A stretch of 64,000 bases of DNA from Metaruminococcus_A sp050943475 (GCA_050943475.1 JBMNPF010000003.1:1-64000), one strand, 5' to 3'. Shown: positions 42,508 to 51,706, counted from the first letter of the stretch. A program made the numbers and translations. The notes: generated from the letters alone by a model not told the origin.

Positions 42508-43251
42508 ATGGAAAAACAAAAATTCAAGTCAATTCTTTTATCTACTGGTGAGGTTAAGGAGTGCCAGCAACATACTCGTGCTCACTCTGATTCACTCAGA
42601 AAGTCTTTTGTTACACTAAGGAGACTAATCAGCAAAAACTTTCAAGGCTCCATCAACGAGTTAATGTTGGTCTTGACTTATTCAGTTCTCATGACAGATA
42701 CCACACAACTCTATAAAGATTTTAAGACATTTTTCGCTAAACTTCAATATCATTATGGGCCACTGTCTTACATATCTGTCATTGAACCTCAGCAAAGCGG
42801 GAGCTGGCATTTTCACGTACTTGTTAAGAAAAAGGAGTTTGGTCTCCTATATATTCCCAAGGAACATTTAGACAAGTTATGGGGACATGGGTTTACCTAT
42901 GTTCAGAGAATTAAGGAGGTTGACAACGTTGGTGCCTATTTAACGTCATATTTTAAAAACATTGACATGTTAGAGGGTACAACTGCGAGCGAAAATGGGA
43001 AAAACAAAATGATTATTAAAAATGCTCGTTTGCAGTTTTACCCACATGGCGTTCGGATTTATCGCTGTTCTAAGGACATTAAACGTATCTCTCCTATCAC
43101 TTTGCCGTATTCTAAAGTTAAGGAGATAGTCGGTGATATGAAGCCGATACGACAATCAGTTAAAAGTATTGTTGCCATTCAGGAAGATGGTACTGAAAAA
43201 GAAATCAATACTATCCAGTACCGTCAATATAATTTTAAACGTAAATCTTAG
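42508..43251 (+). CDS. HUH-type rolling-circle replication initiator (Rep)
   Basis: 247 residues. Motif SWHFHVLVK (near residue 98) is the His-hydrophobe-His metal site of HUH endonucleases; VGAYLTSYFKN (about 137-147) supplies the catalytic Tyr position; an upstream YHYGPLSYISVIEPQQSG strand fits motif I. Such proteins nick one strand to start rolling-circle replication of plasmids, phages and small ICEs. GGGGATAGGA precedes the ATG by 5 bases. Lack of a helicase domain is usual for plasmid Reps. It suggests the island can replicate as a circle when excised. Confidence 0.78.
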   Translation: MEKQKFKSILLSTGEVKECQQHTRAHSDSLRKSFVTLRRLISKNFQGSINELMLVLTYSVLMTDTTQLYKDFKTFFAKLQYHYGPLSYISVIEPQQSGSWHFHVLVKKKEFGLLYIPKEHLDKLWGHGFTYVQRIKEVDNVGAYLTSYFKNIDMLEGTTASENGKNKMIIKNARLQFYPHGVRIYRCSKDIKRISPITLPYSKVKEIVGDMKPIRQSVKSIVAIQEDGTEKEINTIQYRQYNFKRKS

Positions 43252-43262
43252 GAGGTTTTAAT

Positions 43263-43724
43263 ATGCAGGTTAATTTAGAACATTTAAGAAAAATGGCTGG
43301 TGGTGGGTATGATCTGCCTCCCGGCGGTTATGTATGCCGTATTTTAAAAGTGGACGATGTTGCTCAACGACAATGTTTGAGAGTTTACTACGACATTGAA
43401 GAAGGAGAGTATCAAAACTATTTCGGAGGAAATCTATCCATTGACCCATTATACAAAGGGTTGTTTTATGAATGCTATCGCGAACATACACTTAGCTATT
43501 TTGCCCGTTTTATCAACGCAGTTCAGGACTCTAATCCCGATTATGAGTTTGATGGCAACGAAAAAACTTTATTGGGAAAACTCATTGGATTAGTTCTTCG
43601 TGAAGAAGAGTATATCAACAAAGCCGGATACAAAGAGAGAAAACTAGGGGTAGCATTATGTACCAATGTTGAGCGTATCAGAAAAAAGGATTTTCCAACA
43701 TTTTCTCCTAAGCTATTATTATAA
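43263..43724 (+). CDS. Putative ssDNA-binding/DUF669-like mobile-element protein
   Basis: 153 residues, with a GGYVCRILKVDDV strand start (about 22-34), YYDIEEGEYQNYF and LIGLVLREEEYINKAGYKER. This OB-fold-like pattern (property of 'DUF669'-type proteins in ICEs and phages) suggests single-strand DNA binding beside a Rep, but that is inference. GGAGG lies 7 bases before the ATG, 11 bases after Rep. Confidence 0.6.
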   Translation: MQVNLEHLRKMAGGGYDLPPGGYVCRILKVDDVAQRQCLRVYYDIEEGEYQNYFGGNLSIDPLYKGLFYECYREHTLSYFARFINAVQDSNPDYEFDGNEKTLLGKLIGLVLREEEYINKAGYKERKLGVALCTNVERIRKKDFPTFSPKLLL

Positions 43725-43807
43725 GCTTCACAGGATTTATTGCGGCTGGAATCTTCTACCTGAATTTACGTAGGCAAAAGAACACAGAACGTAAGGAGGG
43801 TTTCTGT

Positions 43808-43990
43808 ATGATTCCAGTCGTAGTGATTGATGGAGAAAAATTTGACCTGATACCGGAACTGTCACATATTTCCGAAAAGGTCAGGCGTATGGTTGAAGAG
43901 CTAAAAAACGACAAAACCGTTGATACTGACGTATGGTGTAAGTTAAAAGGTGTCAGCAATTTATTAGACGTAATTTCGCTACTTTTATAA
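43808..43990 (+). CDS. Small hypothetical island protein
   Basis: 60 residues, acidic and helical (SHISEKVRRMVEELKNDKTV). AAGGAGGG lies 7 bases before the ATG. Function unknown. Thirteen bases separate its stop from the excisionase-like gene. Confidence 0.65.
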   Translation: MIPVVVIDGEKFDLIPELSHISEKVRRMVEELKNDKTVDTDVWCKLKGVSNLLDVISLLL

Positions 43991-44003
43991 GGAGGTGTAA
44001 GCC

Positions 44004-44201
44004 GTGCCACAAATGAGATTGATTAAAGAAGCATTTCAACAGATTAAGACGGACGACCCCCAAACGGCTTTGACGCTGAACGCTCTAAAGACGTTAGTTA
44101 GAACAGGGGAAGTCCCATCTATTAAGTCGGGCAGAAAAACATTGGTGAATTATACTGCGCTCATTGAGTATCTTTCTGCCCCTCATCAAAAGAACTCATA
44201 A
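44004..44201 (+). CDS. Excisionase-like small HTH protein
   Basis: 65 residues: TALTLNALKTLVRTGEVPSI, then KSGRKTLVNYTALIEYL resembles MerR-like Xis/DNA-binding excisionases (a helix, then a wing with an S-G-x-K/R loop). Start GTG at 44004, 6 bases after AAGGAGGTG. An excisionase normally sits by its integrase; none is found here. A SPP1-like HTH function is the alternative. Confidence 0.65.
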   Translation: MPQMRLIKEAFQQIKTDDPQTALTLNALKTLVRTGEVPSIKSGRKTLVNYTALIEYLSAPHQKNS

Positions 44202-44242
44202 GAAATTCATTTAGAAATGTCTCTGGCATTGGTGTTTTATCA

Positions 44243-44518
44243 GTGCCAGAGCATATATTATCAGACCTCGGTTGTTCCCTATATGCCTCATTTCAGCGTG
44301 TTATAACGCTATCAGAGGATATGCTGTTGATCGATTTTGTTAAGGACTTTCATATCCCGCGTGAAGATTTTGCAGGAGCAAGAACCCTAGACGCACAGAA
44401 GCTAACAGAATACGGGAGCAATATTACAACAGAATATAATGAGTTCGTTAACACCGATATTCTATACAGCTTTGATGAAGACATCATCAAAGCGTACTAT
44501 TTACGTTCCAATGGTTAG
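44243..44518 (+). CDS. Hypothetical protein, uncertain
   Basis: 91 residues from a GTG with no clear ribosome binding site. A hairpin (CTCTGGCA/TGCCAGAG, 44220-44253) covers the start and could hide or replace a site. The reading frame (VKDFHIPREDFAGARTLDAQ, acidic C-terminus) looks protein-like and ends before a good terminator. No homology recognised. Confidence 0.45.
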   Translation: MPEHILSDLGCSLYASFQRVITLSEDMLLIDFVKDFHIPREDFAGARTLDAQKLTEYGSNITTEYNEFVNTDILYSFDEDIIKAYYLRSNG

Positions 44519-44527
44519 AGCATAACA

Positions 44528-44565
44528 GAAAAGAGGCAGGGCTTTACGCTCTGCCTCTTGCTTTA
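44528..44565 (+). terminator. Terminator of the island's Rep operon
   Basis: AAGAGGCAG pairs with CTGCCTCTT around an 11-base loop, then GCTTT. No gene is seen from 44566 to 44945. Confidence 0.8.
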
Positions 44566-44945
44566 TCATTCATTACAGTCTAGTTCCAAATATATTTTTC
44601 AACATATTTTTATTTGCTTATCACATTTTGCCCTGACTTTTTCCAGTTTTTCTCCTACGCACAGGGAACTGTATGCGTCGTAGGCAATGGCAGCAATTTC
44701 AATGTTATTGCAAAATGTTTCTTACTCAACCGAAAGCGCCCAGACAGCGGAAAGGTATTTTTTCCGAGAATCTTTAAATCAACTTCCGGACCCGCCGAGT
44801 ATATACCGTCCCCCGATTCTAATTCTCGATTAAACCTATGCTCCCTTCCGCCATTTTTCTGCATTTTTTAATCGACGTTTTTCTACATTTTATCACCGGC
44901 GCTGACACAATTTCGACCACGTGCATCTTCATTTCATTGGCTCAT

Positions 44946-45569
44946 TCATTGTTTCCACTTGTAGCGAAAGACAAAATGATAGGCGTAAGACTGCTCTCCC
45001 CATGTGCAGACTAATGTAACACCGCGCAGCTGTTCATTATATTTTTCCGTTGTCCGCGATGCGGGATGCAGGGAGGTATCCAGCAGAAAAAGATGATATT
45101 GGCAATTCCCATCATCATCGGGCGACAAACCCTGTTCCAAAGTCCAACGGATGGTACCATCCAGCTTCAGTGTCATTCCAGGTGCAGTTCCCTCGTTTAG
45201 CACGGAGTCCCCCACTAAAACTTTGTCGGGCACCTCTCCATACAGTGTAATGAACAGGTCGGTGCCTTCAAATAAAGTAGGATAAGGCCGCTCCACCAGA
45301 GACACAAACTCGCCGGTTCGATATTCACCCGGTGGCTCCTGCCAATCAGTGACTGTATATATCATATCTTGGCTACTGGTTTCAGTAAGTCCTTTTGTAC
45401 TGGCGGAAATCGTTATGTTGGGGAATCCGTCGGCATCAAACGGCTCTTTGCGGATAAGTTCTGAGGTGACAGATTCTGGAACAATATCGGGTGGTTTCGT
45501 ATCAGAACATGCTGAGAGCATTGAAAATAAAATGGCAGCGGAACATACAAAAACAAAAAAACGAATCAT
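44946..45569 (-). CDS. Lipoprotein, family C partner of the NCHSYAWY protein
   Basis: 207 residues. A lipobox LSAC follows the N-terminal hydrophobic run (about 4-20), so it is exported and lipid-anchored. Its C-terminus (LRGVTLVCTWGEQSYAYHFV, then FRYKW) resembles that of the family A membrane proteins at 38180 and 63169 (LRG..I.C..G....EY.LLFR). ATG 45569 is 6 bases after TGGAG and overlaps the stop of the upstream gene as ATGA, so the two are translationally coupled. The repeated pairing of such an anchored protein with an NCHSYAWY protein suggests a partner or inhibitor role; unproven. Confidence 0.75.
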   Translation of the reverse strand: MIRFFVFVCSAAILFSMLSACSDTKPPDIVPESVTSELIRKEPFDADGFPNITISASTKGLTETSSQDMIYTVTDWQEPPGEYRTGEFVSLVERPYPTLFEGTDLFITLYGEVPDKVLVGDSVLNEGTAPGMTLKLDGTIRWTLEQGLSPDDDGNCQYHLFLLDTSLHPASRTTEKYNEQLRGVTLVCTWGEQSYAYHFVFRYKWKQ

Positions 45570-46666
45570 GCCAGTCTCCAAAAGGTGATAGCCAGTATAG
45601 AGGGGTCCCCGGTATGGTCGGGATTGTGCCAGTCGTATGGGCCGTAATTGGGAGCGTGTTCATAAACGCCGGATTCGGTTCCCCATTTACCTGTAACCCT
45701 ATAAGTACCATCGTAGCGAACGGTAGTAACAATTGCGGAATGGCTTCCTGCGTAATAATATGCCTTTCTACCATTTGCCACAGTGGTTTTAACATAACTC
45801 CCGTCACTCATATATTTTACTTGCTGCGGTTCATCCATGATATAATAATCACTGGTGCTATACCATGCGTAGGAATGGCAATTATAGCGTCTGGATGCAT
45901 TTTTTACGCGTGTGGCGTTGGGGTAGGCCATTTCTGTTTGTCTGTTAATTTCGGTAATTTCATAAGAAGTAAATTCATATTCTCGCCAAATCACCTGAAC
46001 GGCTGTCTGCTTAGGAGTTAGGACTATAGTGGTATAGTCCATCAACGGCGTTACGCCGCTATTTTCAGCTAGGGTTTCATAAAAAGTGTTTATTGTTCCG
46101 GAATAAAAAGGTGAGGCGCTTTTTTGCTCGCATTTTTCCTCAACTGTTTTTAAAAGTTCACTTTCCTGAGTTTCAGAAAGGGTCGAAATAATTTCATTTT
46201 GTGCTAAAAGACTTTCCAAGAATCTGGGAACTATAATTGCATTTTCCAAATTTGTACTTCTCATATGTCCGTTAGCTATAGATGTATTTTCATATCGTTC
46301 CACTAATTTCATAGCACCGTCATCTTTTTCAAGAAGTGCTCTTAACCCATTAAAATCTTGATATACCCGTTCAAATCCTTCTCTTTTGGTGTTAAATAGA
46401 TTTAAATCAATGAGCAGTGGATAATTCATTAAAGCATCCACTAAATCGTTTGTTGTCATTTGGTTTAACAAATTCACCGGGATTTGAGCCGCTTCTACCA
46501 TTTCATCATGTGTTTCATAACTCGCCCAGTCCAGCGAATCCACATAAACTGCATACTGTTCTGCGGGCGTTAAATTGGATTGCTCTGCCGATGCGGAGAA
46601 TCCAACACAGCCGAGCATTAAGGCAGCTGAGATCAAGATGGATGTTACTCGTCTGAATCGTTTCAT
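45566..46666 (-). CDS. Secreted NCHSYAWY-motif protein, candidate cysteine hydrolase
   Basis: 366 residues. A signal peptide (about 1-26, ALMLGCVGFSASA then EQ) is followed by a helical region (30-215) and a C-terminal domain (about 235-366) with YPNATRVKNASRRYNCHSYA then WYS (about 277), YMSDG, SHSAIVTT and KWG. Cys-His in the motif and a later His suggest a papain/NlpC-fold peptidase or amidase; I know no characterised family with this motif. AAAGGAGAGG lies 5 bases before the ATG. It is coupled to the lipoprotein gene behind it. A shorter, damaged paralogue is at 38937-39542. Confidence 0.75.
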   Translation of the reverse strand: MKRFRRVTSILISAALMLGCVGFSASAEQSNLTPAEQYAVYVDSLDWASYETHDEMVEAAQIPVNLLNQMTTNDLVDALMNYPLLIDLNLFNTKREGFERVYQDFNGLRALLEKDDGAMKLVERYENTSIANGHMRSTNLENAIIVPRFLESLLAQNEIISTLSETQESELLKTVEEKCEQKSASPFYSGTINTFYETLAENSGVTPLMDYTTIVLTPKQTAVQVIWREYEFTSYEITEINRQTEMAYPNATRVKNASRRYNCHSYAWYSTSDYYIMDEPQQVKYMSDGSYVKTTVANGRKAYYYAGSHSAIVTTVRYDGTYRVTGKWGTESGVYEHAPNYGPYDWHNPDHTGDPSILAITFWRLA

Positions 46667-47029
46667 GTTTACCTCTCCTTTACGTTTCATATCATACCTA
46701 TGAATATGCAGGAAAAGGGGTTGCCGCGATATTTAATAAACCATTTCCATCTTCTTTTCTGGATTTTCCATTTCAAGCATATCATATTTACACAAACAAT
46801 TCAACAATACAGGAGTTATATTTGTGCAACATAGTCACCAAACTTTTACAGATAAATCTGTGGAACTCGACCACCAGCACAAATTGGTGGCAAATAAAAA
46901 GGCCGGATTTACCCCGAAAAGGTAAAACCGACCTCATAATTCAAACAAGCGCAAAGCACCACAATCAAACCCGGATTATATGATTCAGTATAGAAGTAGT
47001 TGCCGTTTTGTCAAGTGTGAACGGATTAA
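46667..47029. other. AT-rich intergenic stretch
   Basis: No gene. A weak hairpin GGCCGGATTTACC/GGTAAAACCGACC (about 46900-46935) is the only structure seen. A promoter for the 46666 gene probably lies at its left end but no strong match is found. Confidence 0.4.
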
Positions 47030-47700
47030 AACACTTAATCAACGGATATGCCAAGGGGATGTTTTACCTTCTGTTCCGGCTTAAATCCCATTTAATGCTG
47101 CTCGACCGGCAGAAGTACGGAAATCCCCGTCAGTGGTGTGGACAGTACGGCGTAGTCGAAGAGGTCTACCAGTTGGAGCAGGATTTATACAATGCCGCAT
47201 CCAAGGCAAAAAAGCGCAAGATACAGGAGCGGCTGTTGCCCGGTATCTCACCGCTTGTTTACAGCCGCTTTCTGTTGGAGAACGCGGTTTTTCTTTCGCT
47301 TGCGGATTTAGGGAAAGAATTACCGGACTATGAGAAAATACCAATAGACTGTACATGACCGCGCCGGTCGCTGAGGAATATTCAAACCTCGAAACGACCT
47401 TAAAAAGTCTCATGCGTAAAGACCGTAGGCTCGCCAAAAAGATTTTATCAACTTATCTTAACCTTCTGCCTGCCTATCCTGAGCAGCCTTACAACCAGCC
47501 GCCTGTGCTTAATCCATTCACGAAGGAAAAATTGATTGTTCCGAAAGACACGGCATCTTTTGAAGAGCTTATGCCAAAGGATGAGCAGGTGTTAGAGCTA
47601 GTTGAGCGCAAACTTGCAGCTGGAGAATGTGTATATTGACGGCGAAAACTATGTCGTCTATAGACGATTATCTGTTGTTCCAGCACATGAAAAATAAGAT
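47030..47700 (+). pseudogene. Fragment of a conjugative-element SNF2-type helicase/methylase
   Basis: Two frames join at about 47355 by a shift: the first reads RQWCGQYGVVEEVYQLEQDL, then LLPGISPLVYSRFLLENAVF and LADLGKELPDYEKIP; the second continues TAPVAEEYSNLETTLKSLMR, then LNLLPAYPEQPYNQPP and LNPFTKEKLIVP. This pattern (PGISP..F.RFLLENAVFLSL..LG..LPEY and LNLL.AYPDQPYNQPP) is that of the very large helicase of Tn1549-family ICEs. Only this internal piece remains, with a frameshift and a stop at 47639. It is followed by a terminator. Confidence 0.7.
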
Positions 47701-47739
47701 AGCAGCATAAGCAAGGAGAAGGAGGAAAACAAAATCACA

Positions 47740-47776
47740 GAAAGGGTCGGCTCATATGCCGGCCCTTTCTTTTTGT
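47740..47776 (+). terminator. Terminator after the helicase fragment
   Basis: AAAGGGTCGGC pairs with GCCGGCCCTTT around a 6-base loop, then CTTTTTG. Another hairpin, AAACC-GC-A/T-GC-GGTTT, lies at about 47850-47884. Confidence 0.85.
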
Positions 47777-47893
47777 GGCTATGAACGCCACGTTCTACAT
47801 AATTCGACACAAATCCTATTGTAAAACATTGGTAAAATAGTGTTTTTTATAAAAACCCCGCAAGCCGCATGGCTGCGAGGTTTATGGAAGGGA

Positions 47894-48059
<166 letters not shown>

Positions 48060-48169
48060 ATATTTAATTACAGTTGTTAACTGCACATTTAGTATAGCAC
48101 AGTCTCAAATAAAAAGCAAGTATTTTTTCTGTATTGCGGCAGTAAAAACCGCCGCAATACAGAAAAATA

Positions 48170-48406
48170 TTACTCTTTACTTTCGTCTTCTTCGTCAAGA
48201 ACGTCTTCGGCGTCAATTTCATCATCGGAAACATCGTCCAATGCGGTTTCGTCGTCCTCAAAATAAATGCTATCGTCAAAATCCAAATCTTTCTGGAATT
48301 TTTTACCCGCGCGTTTTACAAACAGCGCCACTGCAACCGCAATTCCTGCAACTGCCGTAATCCCTGCGACCAGCCAGACCCAGAACATGTTTTTGTTGTT
48401 TTTCAT
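48170..48406 (-). CDS. Small single-span membrane protein with acidic tail
   Basis: 78 residues: a membrane helix (about 7-30, FWVWLVAGITAVAGIAVAVA), a basic KRAGKKFQK stop, then a very acidic tail (FDDSIYFEDDETALDDVSDD). GGAGG lies 7 bases before the ATG. Function unknown. The gene follows rsmE by 77 bases on the same strand and ends before a hairpin (TCTGTATTGCGGC/GCCGCAATACAGA, about 48128-48163). Confidence 0.75.
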   Translation of the reverse strand: MKNNKNMFWVWLVAGITAVAGIAVAVALFVKRAGKKFQKDLDFDDSIYFEDDETALDDVSDDEIDAEDVLDEEDESKE

Positions 48407-48483
48407 ACTGGATTCCTCCCGTCTTTGATGAACCAAATTCCACCTTTATTATATACCTTTGCCCCGCGATTATCAACTTCTAT

Positions 48484-49206
48484 TTACAGATTTTTCGAAT
48501 AAAACATAATGGCGGCAAGCGCCGCTACCGGCGCCGTCTCACACCGCAGAATGCGCGGTCCCAGCGTACCAATTTTTGCTCCAGCCTGCTTGGCTTGCTC
48601 CACCTCTTCCGGCGAAAAACCGCCCTCGCTGCCGATGACAATGGCAAGCTCGTTCACGTCTTCAGGCAAGATGTCACAAATTCGTTCACCGCCTTCTTCA
48701 TAAAACAGGATGCTGTGCCGGTACCGCGGCAGTTCCTTTAAAATCTGCCCATATTCCATCACGCTGTCAACCACCGGGATAATACCACGGCCCGACTGCT
48801 TTGCGGCCTCCAGCGCAATTTTATTGTACCGTTCCACCTTTTTCTGTTTGGATTTCTCATCCGGCCGCGAGACACAGCGGGAGGTCAGCATGGGGACAAC
48901 GCGGGTTACTCCCAGCTCCACCGCCTTCTGCACAATGACCTCAAATTTACCCACCTTCGGCAACGCCTGGTAAAGCGTTACCGCAACCGTCGGCTCACTC
49001 AAATTCTGCCGTTCTTCCAGTACTTCGGTTTCCACCGTACCGTCGCCAAACCGCAGAATGCGCGCCTCACAGTCGAGCCCATTGGCGTCAGACAGGGTAA
49101 TGACCTCCCCCACCCGCATCCGCAGCGACTTCCCAATATGAACGGCATTTTCACCGGTTAGAACAACCCGGTCTCCCCGTATCTGCTCTACAAAAAAGCG
49201 GGGCAT
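48484..49206 (-). CDS. rsmE: 16S rRNA m3U1498 methyltransferase
   Basis: 240 residues, SPOUT-class. An N-terminal PUA-like region (MPRFFVEQ, HIGKSLRMRVGEVI) is followed by the SPOUT knot with the family motif QALPKVGKFEVIVQKAVELGVTRV in its middle, RRSV/SRCVSRPDEKSKQKKVERY and IGSEGGFSPEEVEQAK (about 188-203), ending in LGPRILRCETAPVAALA. It methylates N3 of U1498 in 16S rRNA. GAGGCGAGG lies 2-5 bases before the ATG. Confidence 0.95.
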   Translation of the reverse strand: MPRFFVEQIRGDRVVLTGENAVHIGKSLRMRVGEVITLSDANGLDCEARILRFGDGTVETEVLEERQNLSEPTVAVTLYQALPKVGKFEVIVQKAVELGVTRVVPMLTSRCVSRPDEKSKQKKVERYNKIALEAAKQSGRGIIPVVDSVMEYGQILKELPRYRHSILFYEEGGERICDILPEDVNELAIVIGSEGGFSPEEVEQAKQAGAKIGTLGPRILRCETAPVAALAAIMFYSKNL

Positions 49207-49284
49207 AACCTCGCCTCTCTTTCATTTTATCTTCCAGATCGTCTTTGTTATGCCCTTATCTTATCATAGAATCCCCATAAAAGT

Positions 49285-49312
49285 AAAGCGGCAGGCACAA
49301 TGCCTGCCGCTT
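49285..49312 (-). terminator. Terminator of the epimerase gene
   Basis: AAGCGGCAGGCA and TGCCTGCCGCTT around CAA; the minus strand continues TACTTTTAT. Confidence 0.8.
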
Positions 49313-49322
49313 CTGTTGTGTT

Positions 49323-50309
49323 CTATTTGTCGTTCGGATCATTCGGCCCTGGTCCCGGATATTCCTCTGCCTGCCGCCAGGAGTATTGCTCGTGATAGCC
49401 CAGCATATCGCGCAGCTTCTTATCGCTGAACAAGCCGCGATCCTCCGGCCCACGCAAATCCTTACACATGTCGGCAATGGTCGGCCAATGGGTCTTGGCA
49501 AAATCCGCCGTATCTTCAGAATAGCGTTTGTCGGTGACAATGTTAAAGGCTTCAAAGCCGTTGTCCAAATCCTTTTCAATGGCCAGACGCATGGCGTTCG
49601 CCACGTCGCGCGCATCCACATACTGCCAGGTGTGCCCCTCATGGAAGCCATCCTTGCAGGCTTCCATCACCGGAATATCAATTGGCGACGGATGAGGCCG
49701 ATAGGGGTAGGAAATGCCCTGCAAACGGAAAGACACTGTTTTTATGCCGTAAGCACGGCTGTACGCCTTGAGCAGTTCCTCGCCAATCAGCTTGGAATAG
49801 CTGTAAGAATCCTCCGGGCAGCAGTCATAATCTTCGGTAATTGGAACCGAATCAATCGGCCATGGAGTGCCGGAAATGCGGTTTCCGACGCCGGTTGCAA
49901 AAAAGGAACCGGCAAAGATAACCTTCTTCACGCCCAGACGGCGCGCCGCCTCCAAAATATAGTAGGTGCCTGCAATGTTGGACTGGAAGGTATCATCCTC
50001 GCTTGCCGCGCGCTGCCAGCCGCGCCCGGATTCCGGCGTCACTTCAGACGGATATGGAAGCCCCGCAATGTGCAGAATGACATCTGCTTTTGCAAGCGCA
50101 ACCGCCCGCAGACAGTCGCCATAATTGTTCAGGCTGCCTTTAATGAATACCGCATGTTCCCAGTTCGGTTCCCACGGAAAACGGGACTGTTCCGGAGAAA
50201 CCTGATCAAACAGCGTACAGTTATAATCTCTACAAAGATTATAATACGCATGCCGTCCCAGGTTGCCAGCTCCACCAGTGATGAGTACATTCTTGTAAGT
50301 TTCTGCCAT
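49323..50309 (-). CDS. NAD-dependent epimerase/dehydratase (extended SDR)
   Basis: 328 residues. The Rossmann GGAGNLGRHAYY loop (about 12-23) binds NAD(P); the catalytic Tyr-Lys is in YSYSKLIGEE (about 165-174) with Ser in AGSFFATG. C-terminal blocks (QYVDARDVANAMRLAIE) fit sugar-nucleotide epimerase-like enzymes; uronate dehydrogenase-like activity is another possibility. ATG 50309 is preceded by GAAGG at 8 bases; a GTG three codons upstream is weaker. Monocistronic. Confidence 0.88.
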   Translation of the reverse strand: MAETYKNVLITGGAGNLGRHAYYNLCRDYNCTLFDQVSPEQSRFPWEPNWEHAVFIKGSLNNYGDCLRAVALAKADVILHIAGLPYPSEVTPESGRGWQRAASEDDTFQSNIAGTYYILEAARRLGVKKVIFAGSFFATGVGNRISGTPWPIDSVPITEDYDCCPEDSYSYSKLIGEELLKAYSRAYGIKTVSFRLQGISYPYRPHPSPIDIPVMEACKDGFHEGHTWQYVDARDVANAMRLAIEKDLDNGFEAFNIVTDKRYSEDTADFAKTHWPTIADMCKDLRGPEDRGLFSDKKLRDMLGYHEQYSWRQAEEYPGPGPNDPNDK

Positions 50310-50454
50310 GTTGTGCACCTTCTTCTGTTCTTATTGTAGTGTATGCCAGGCAGCATTGACCATTTGCTGCCTATGCCGTCATTTTAACTCCTGTGTCCCA
50401 TGGTGTCAACGGCGGAATGCACAGAGAATGTGAAAAATATTTGGCGGGTTATAA
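50310..50454. other. Short intergenic region before the epimerase gene
   Basis: Probably holds the epimerase promoter; no gene seen. Confidence 0.4.
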
Positions 50455-50488
50455 CAAAAAGCTCCTGCAAATTGCAGGAGCTTTTTTC
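50455..50488. terminator. Terminator after tuf
   Basis: AAAAAGCTCCTGCAA pairs with TTGCAGGAGCTTTTTT; T-runs on both strands, so it also shields the region from plus-strand reading. Confidence 0.95.
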
Positions 50489-50503
50489 ACAGTTTATTTG
50501 CTC

Positions 50504-51706
50504 TTAGCCGTTGATTGCGGTAACAACGCCGGAACCAACAGTACGGCCGCCTTCACGGATAGCGAAGCGGAGGCCTTCCTCGATTGCGATCGGGGTAATG
50601 AGCTCAACGTCCATAGCAACGTTATCGCCAGGCATGCACATCTCGGTGCCTTCCGGCAGATTGATAACGCCGGTAACGTCAGTGGTTCTGAAGTAGAACT
50701 GCGGACGGTAGTTGTTGAAGAACGGGGTATGACGGCCGCCCTCTTCTTTTTTCAGAATGTAAACCTGACCTTTGAATTTGGTGTGCGGGTTGATGGAACC
50801 GGGTTTGCAGAGAACCTGCCCACGCTCGATTTCATTTCTCTGAACACCACGAAGCAGAGCACCGATGTTGTCGCCAGCCTCAGCATAGTCGAGGATTTTG
50901 CGGAACATCTCAATACCGGTAACAGTGGTTTTTGCTCTCTCTTCGGTCAGACCGATGATCTCAACTTCGTCGCCGGTGTTGAGCTGGCCTCTTTCAACTC
51001 TACCGGTAGCAACGGTGCCGCGGCCGGTAATGGTGAAGACGTCCTCAACCGGCATCAGGAACGGCAGATCAGACTTACGCTCCGGAGTCGGGATGAAGCT
51101 GTCAACAGCGTCCATCAACTCATGGATGCAAGCATATTCCGGCGCATTCGTGTCGGTAGAGCTGCTCTCAAGAACCTGAAGAGCAGAACCTTTGATGATC
51201 GGGGTGTCATCGCCCGGGAACTCGTACTCGTTGAGCAGGTCACGGATTTCCATTTCAACCAGCTCGAGCAGTTCCGGATCGTCAACCTGATCCGCTTTGT
51301 TCATGAAGACGACAATGTACGGAACGCCAACCTGACGGGAGAGCAGGATGTGCTCACGGGTCTGCGGCATCGGGCCGTCTGCAGCGGAAACAACCAGGAT
51401 TGCGCCGTCCATCTGGGCAGCACCGGTGATCATGTTCTTGACGTAGTCAGCATGCCCCGGGCAGTCAACGTGCGCATAGTGGCGGTTTGCAGTCTCATAC
51501 TCAACGTGAGAGGTATTGATGGTAATACCACGCTCTCTCTCTTCCGGAGCCTTGTCGATGTTTGCGTAATCAACGAAGTCAGCCTCACCAGCAAGGTTGA
51601 GAACCTTGGTGATAGCAGCGGTCAACGTGGTTTTACCGTGGTCAACGTGGCCAATGGTACCAATGTTAACGTGGGGTTTCGTTCTTTCGAATTTCGCCTT
51701 TGCCAT
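50504..51706 (-). CDS. tuf: Elongation factor Tu
   Basis: 400 residues. The GTPase that carries aminoacyl-tRNA to the ribosome. G1 GHVDHGKTTLT (19-29), G3 DCPGHADYVKNMITGAAQMD near 80, G4 NKADQVDD, and domains 2 and 3 (ITGRGTVATGRVERG; MPGDNVAMDVEL). GGAGG lies 6 bases before the ATG. Last gene of the rpsL-rpsG-fusA-tuf cluster; an 83-base gap after fusA may hold a promoter. Confidence 0.98.
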   Translation of the reverse strand: MAKAKFERTKPHVNIGTIGHVDHGKTTLTAAITKVLNLAGEADFVDYANIDKAPEERERGITINTSHVEYETANRHYAHVDCPGHADYVKNMITGAAQMDGAILVVSAADGPMPQTREHILLSRQVGVPYIVVFMNKADQVDDPELLELVEMEIRDLLNEYEFPGDDTPIIKGSALQVLESSSTDTNAPEYACIHELMDAVDSFIPTPERKSDLPFLMPVEDVFTITGRGTVATGRVERGQLNTGDEVEIIGLTEERAKTTVTGIEMFRKILDYAEAGDNIGALLRGVQRNEIERGQVLCKPGSINPHTKFKGQVYILKKEEGGRHTPFFNNYRPQFYFRTTDVTGVINLPEGTEMCMPGDNVAMDVELITPIAIEEGLRFAIREGGRTVGSGVVTAING

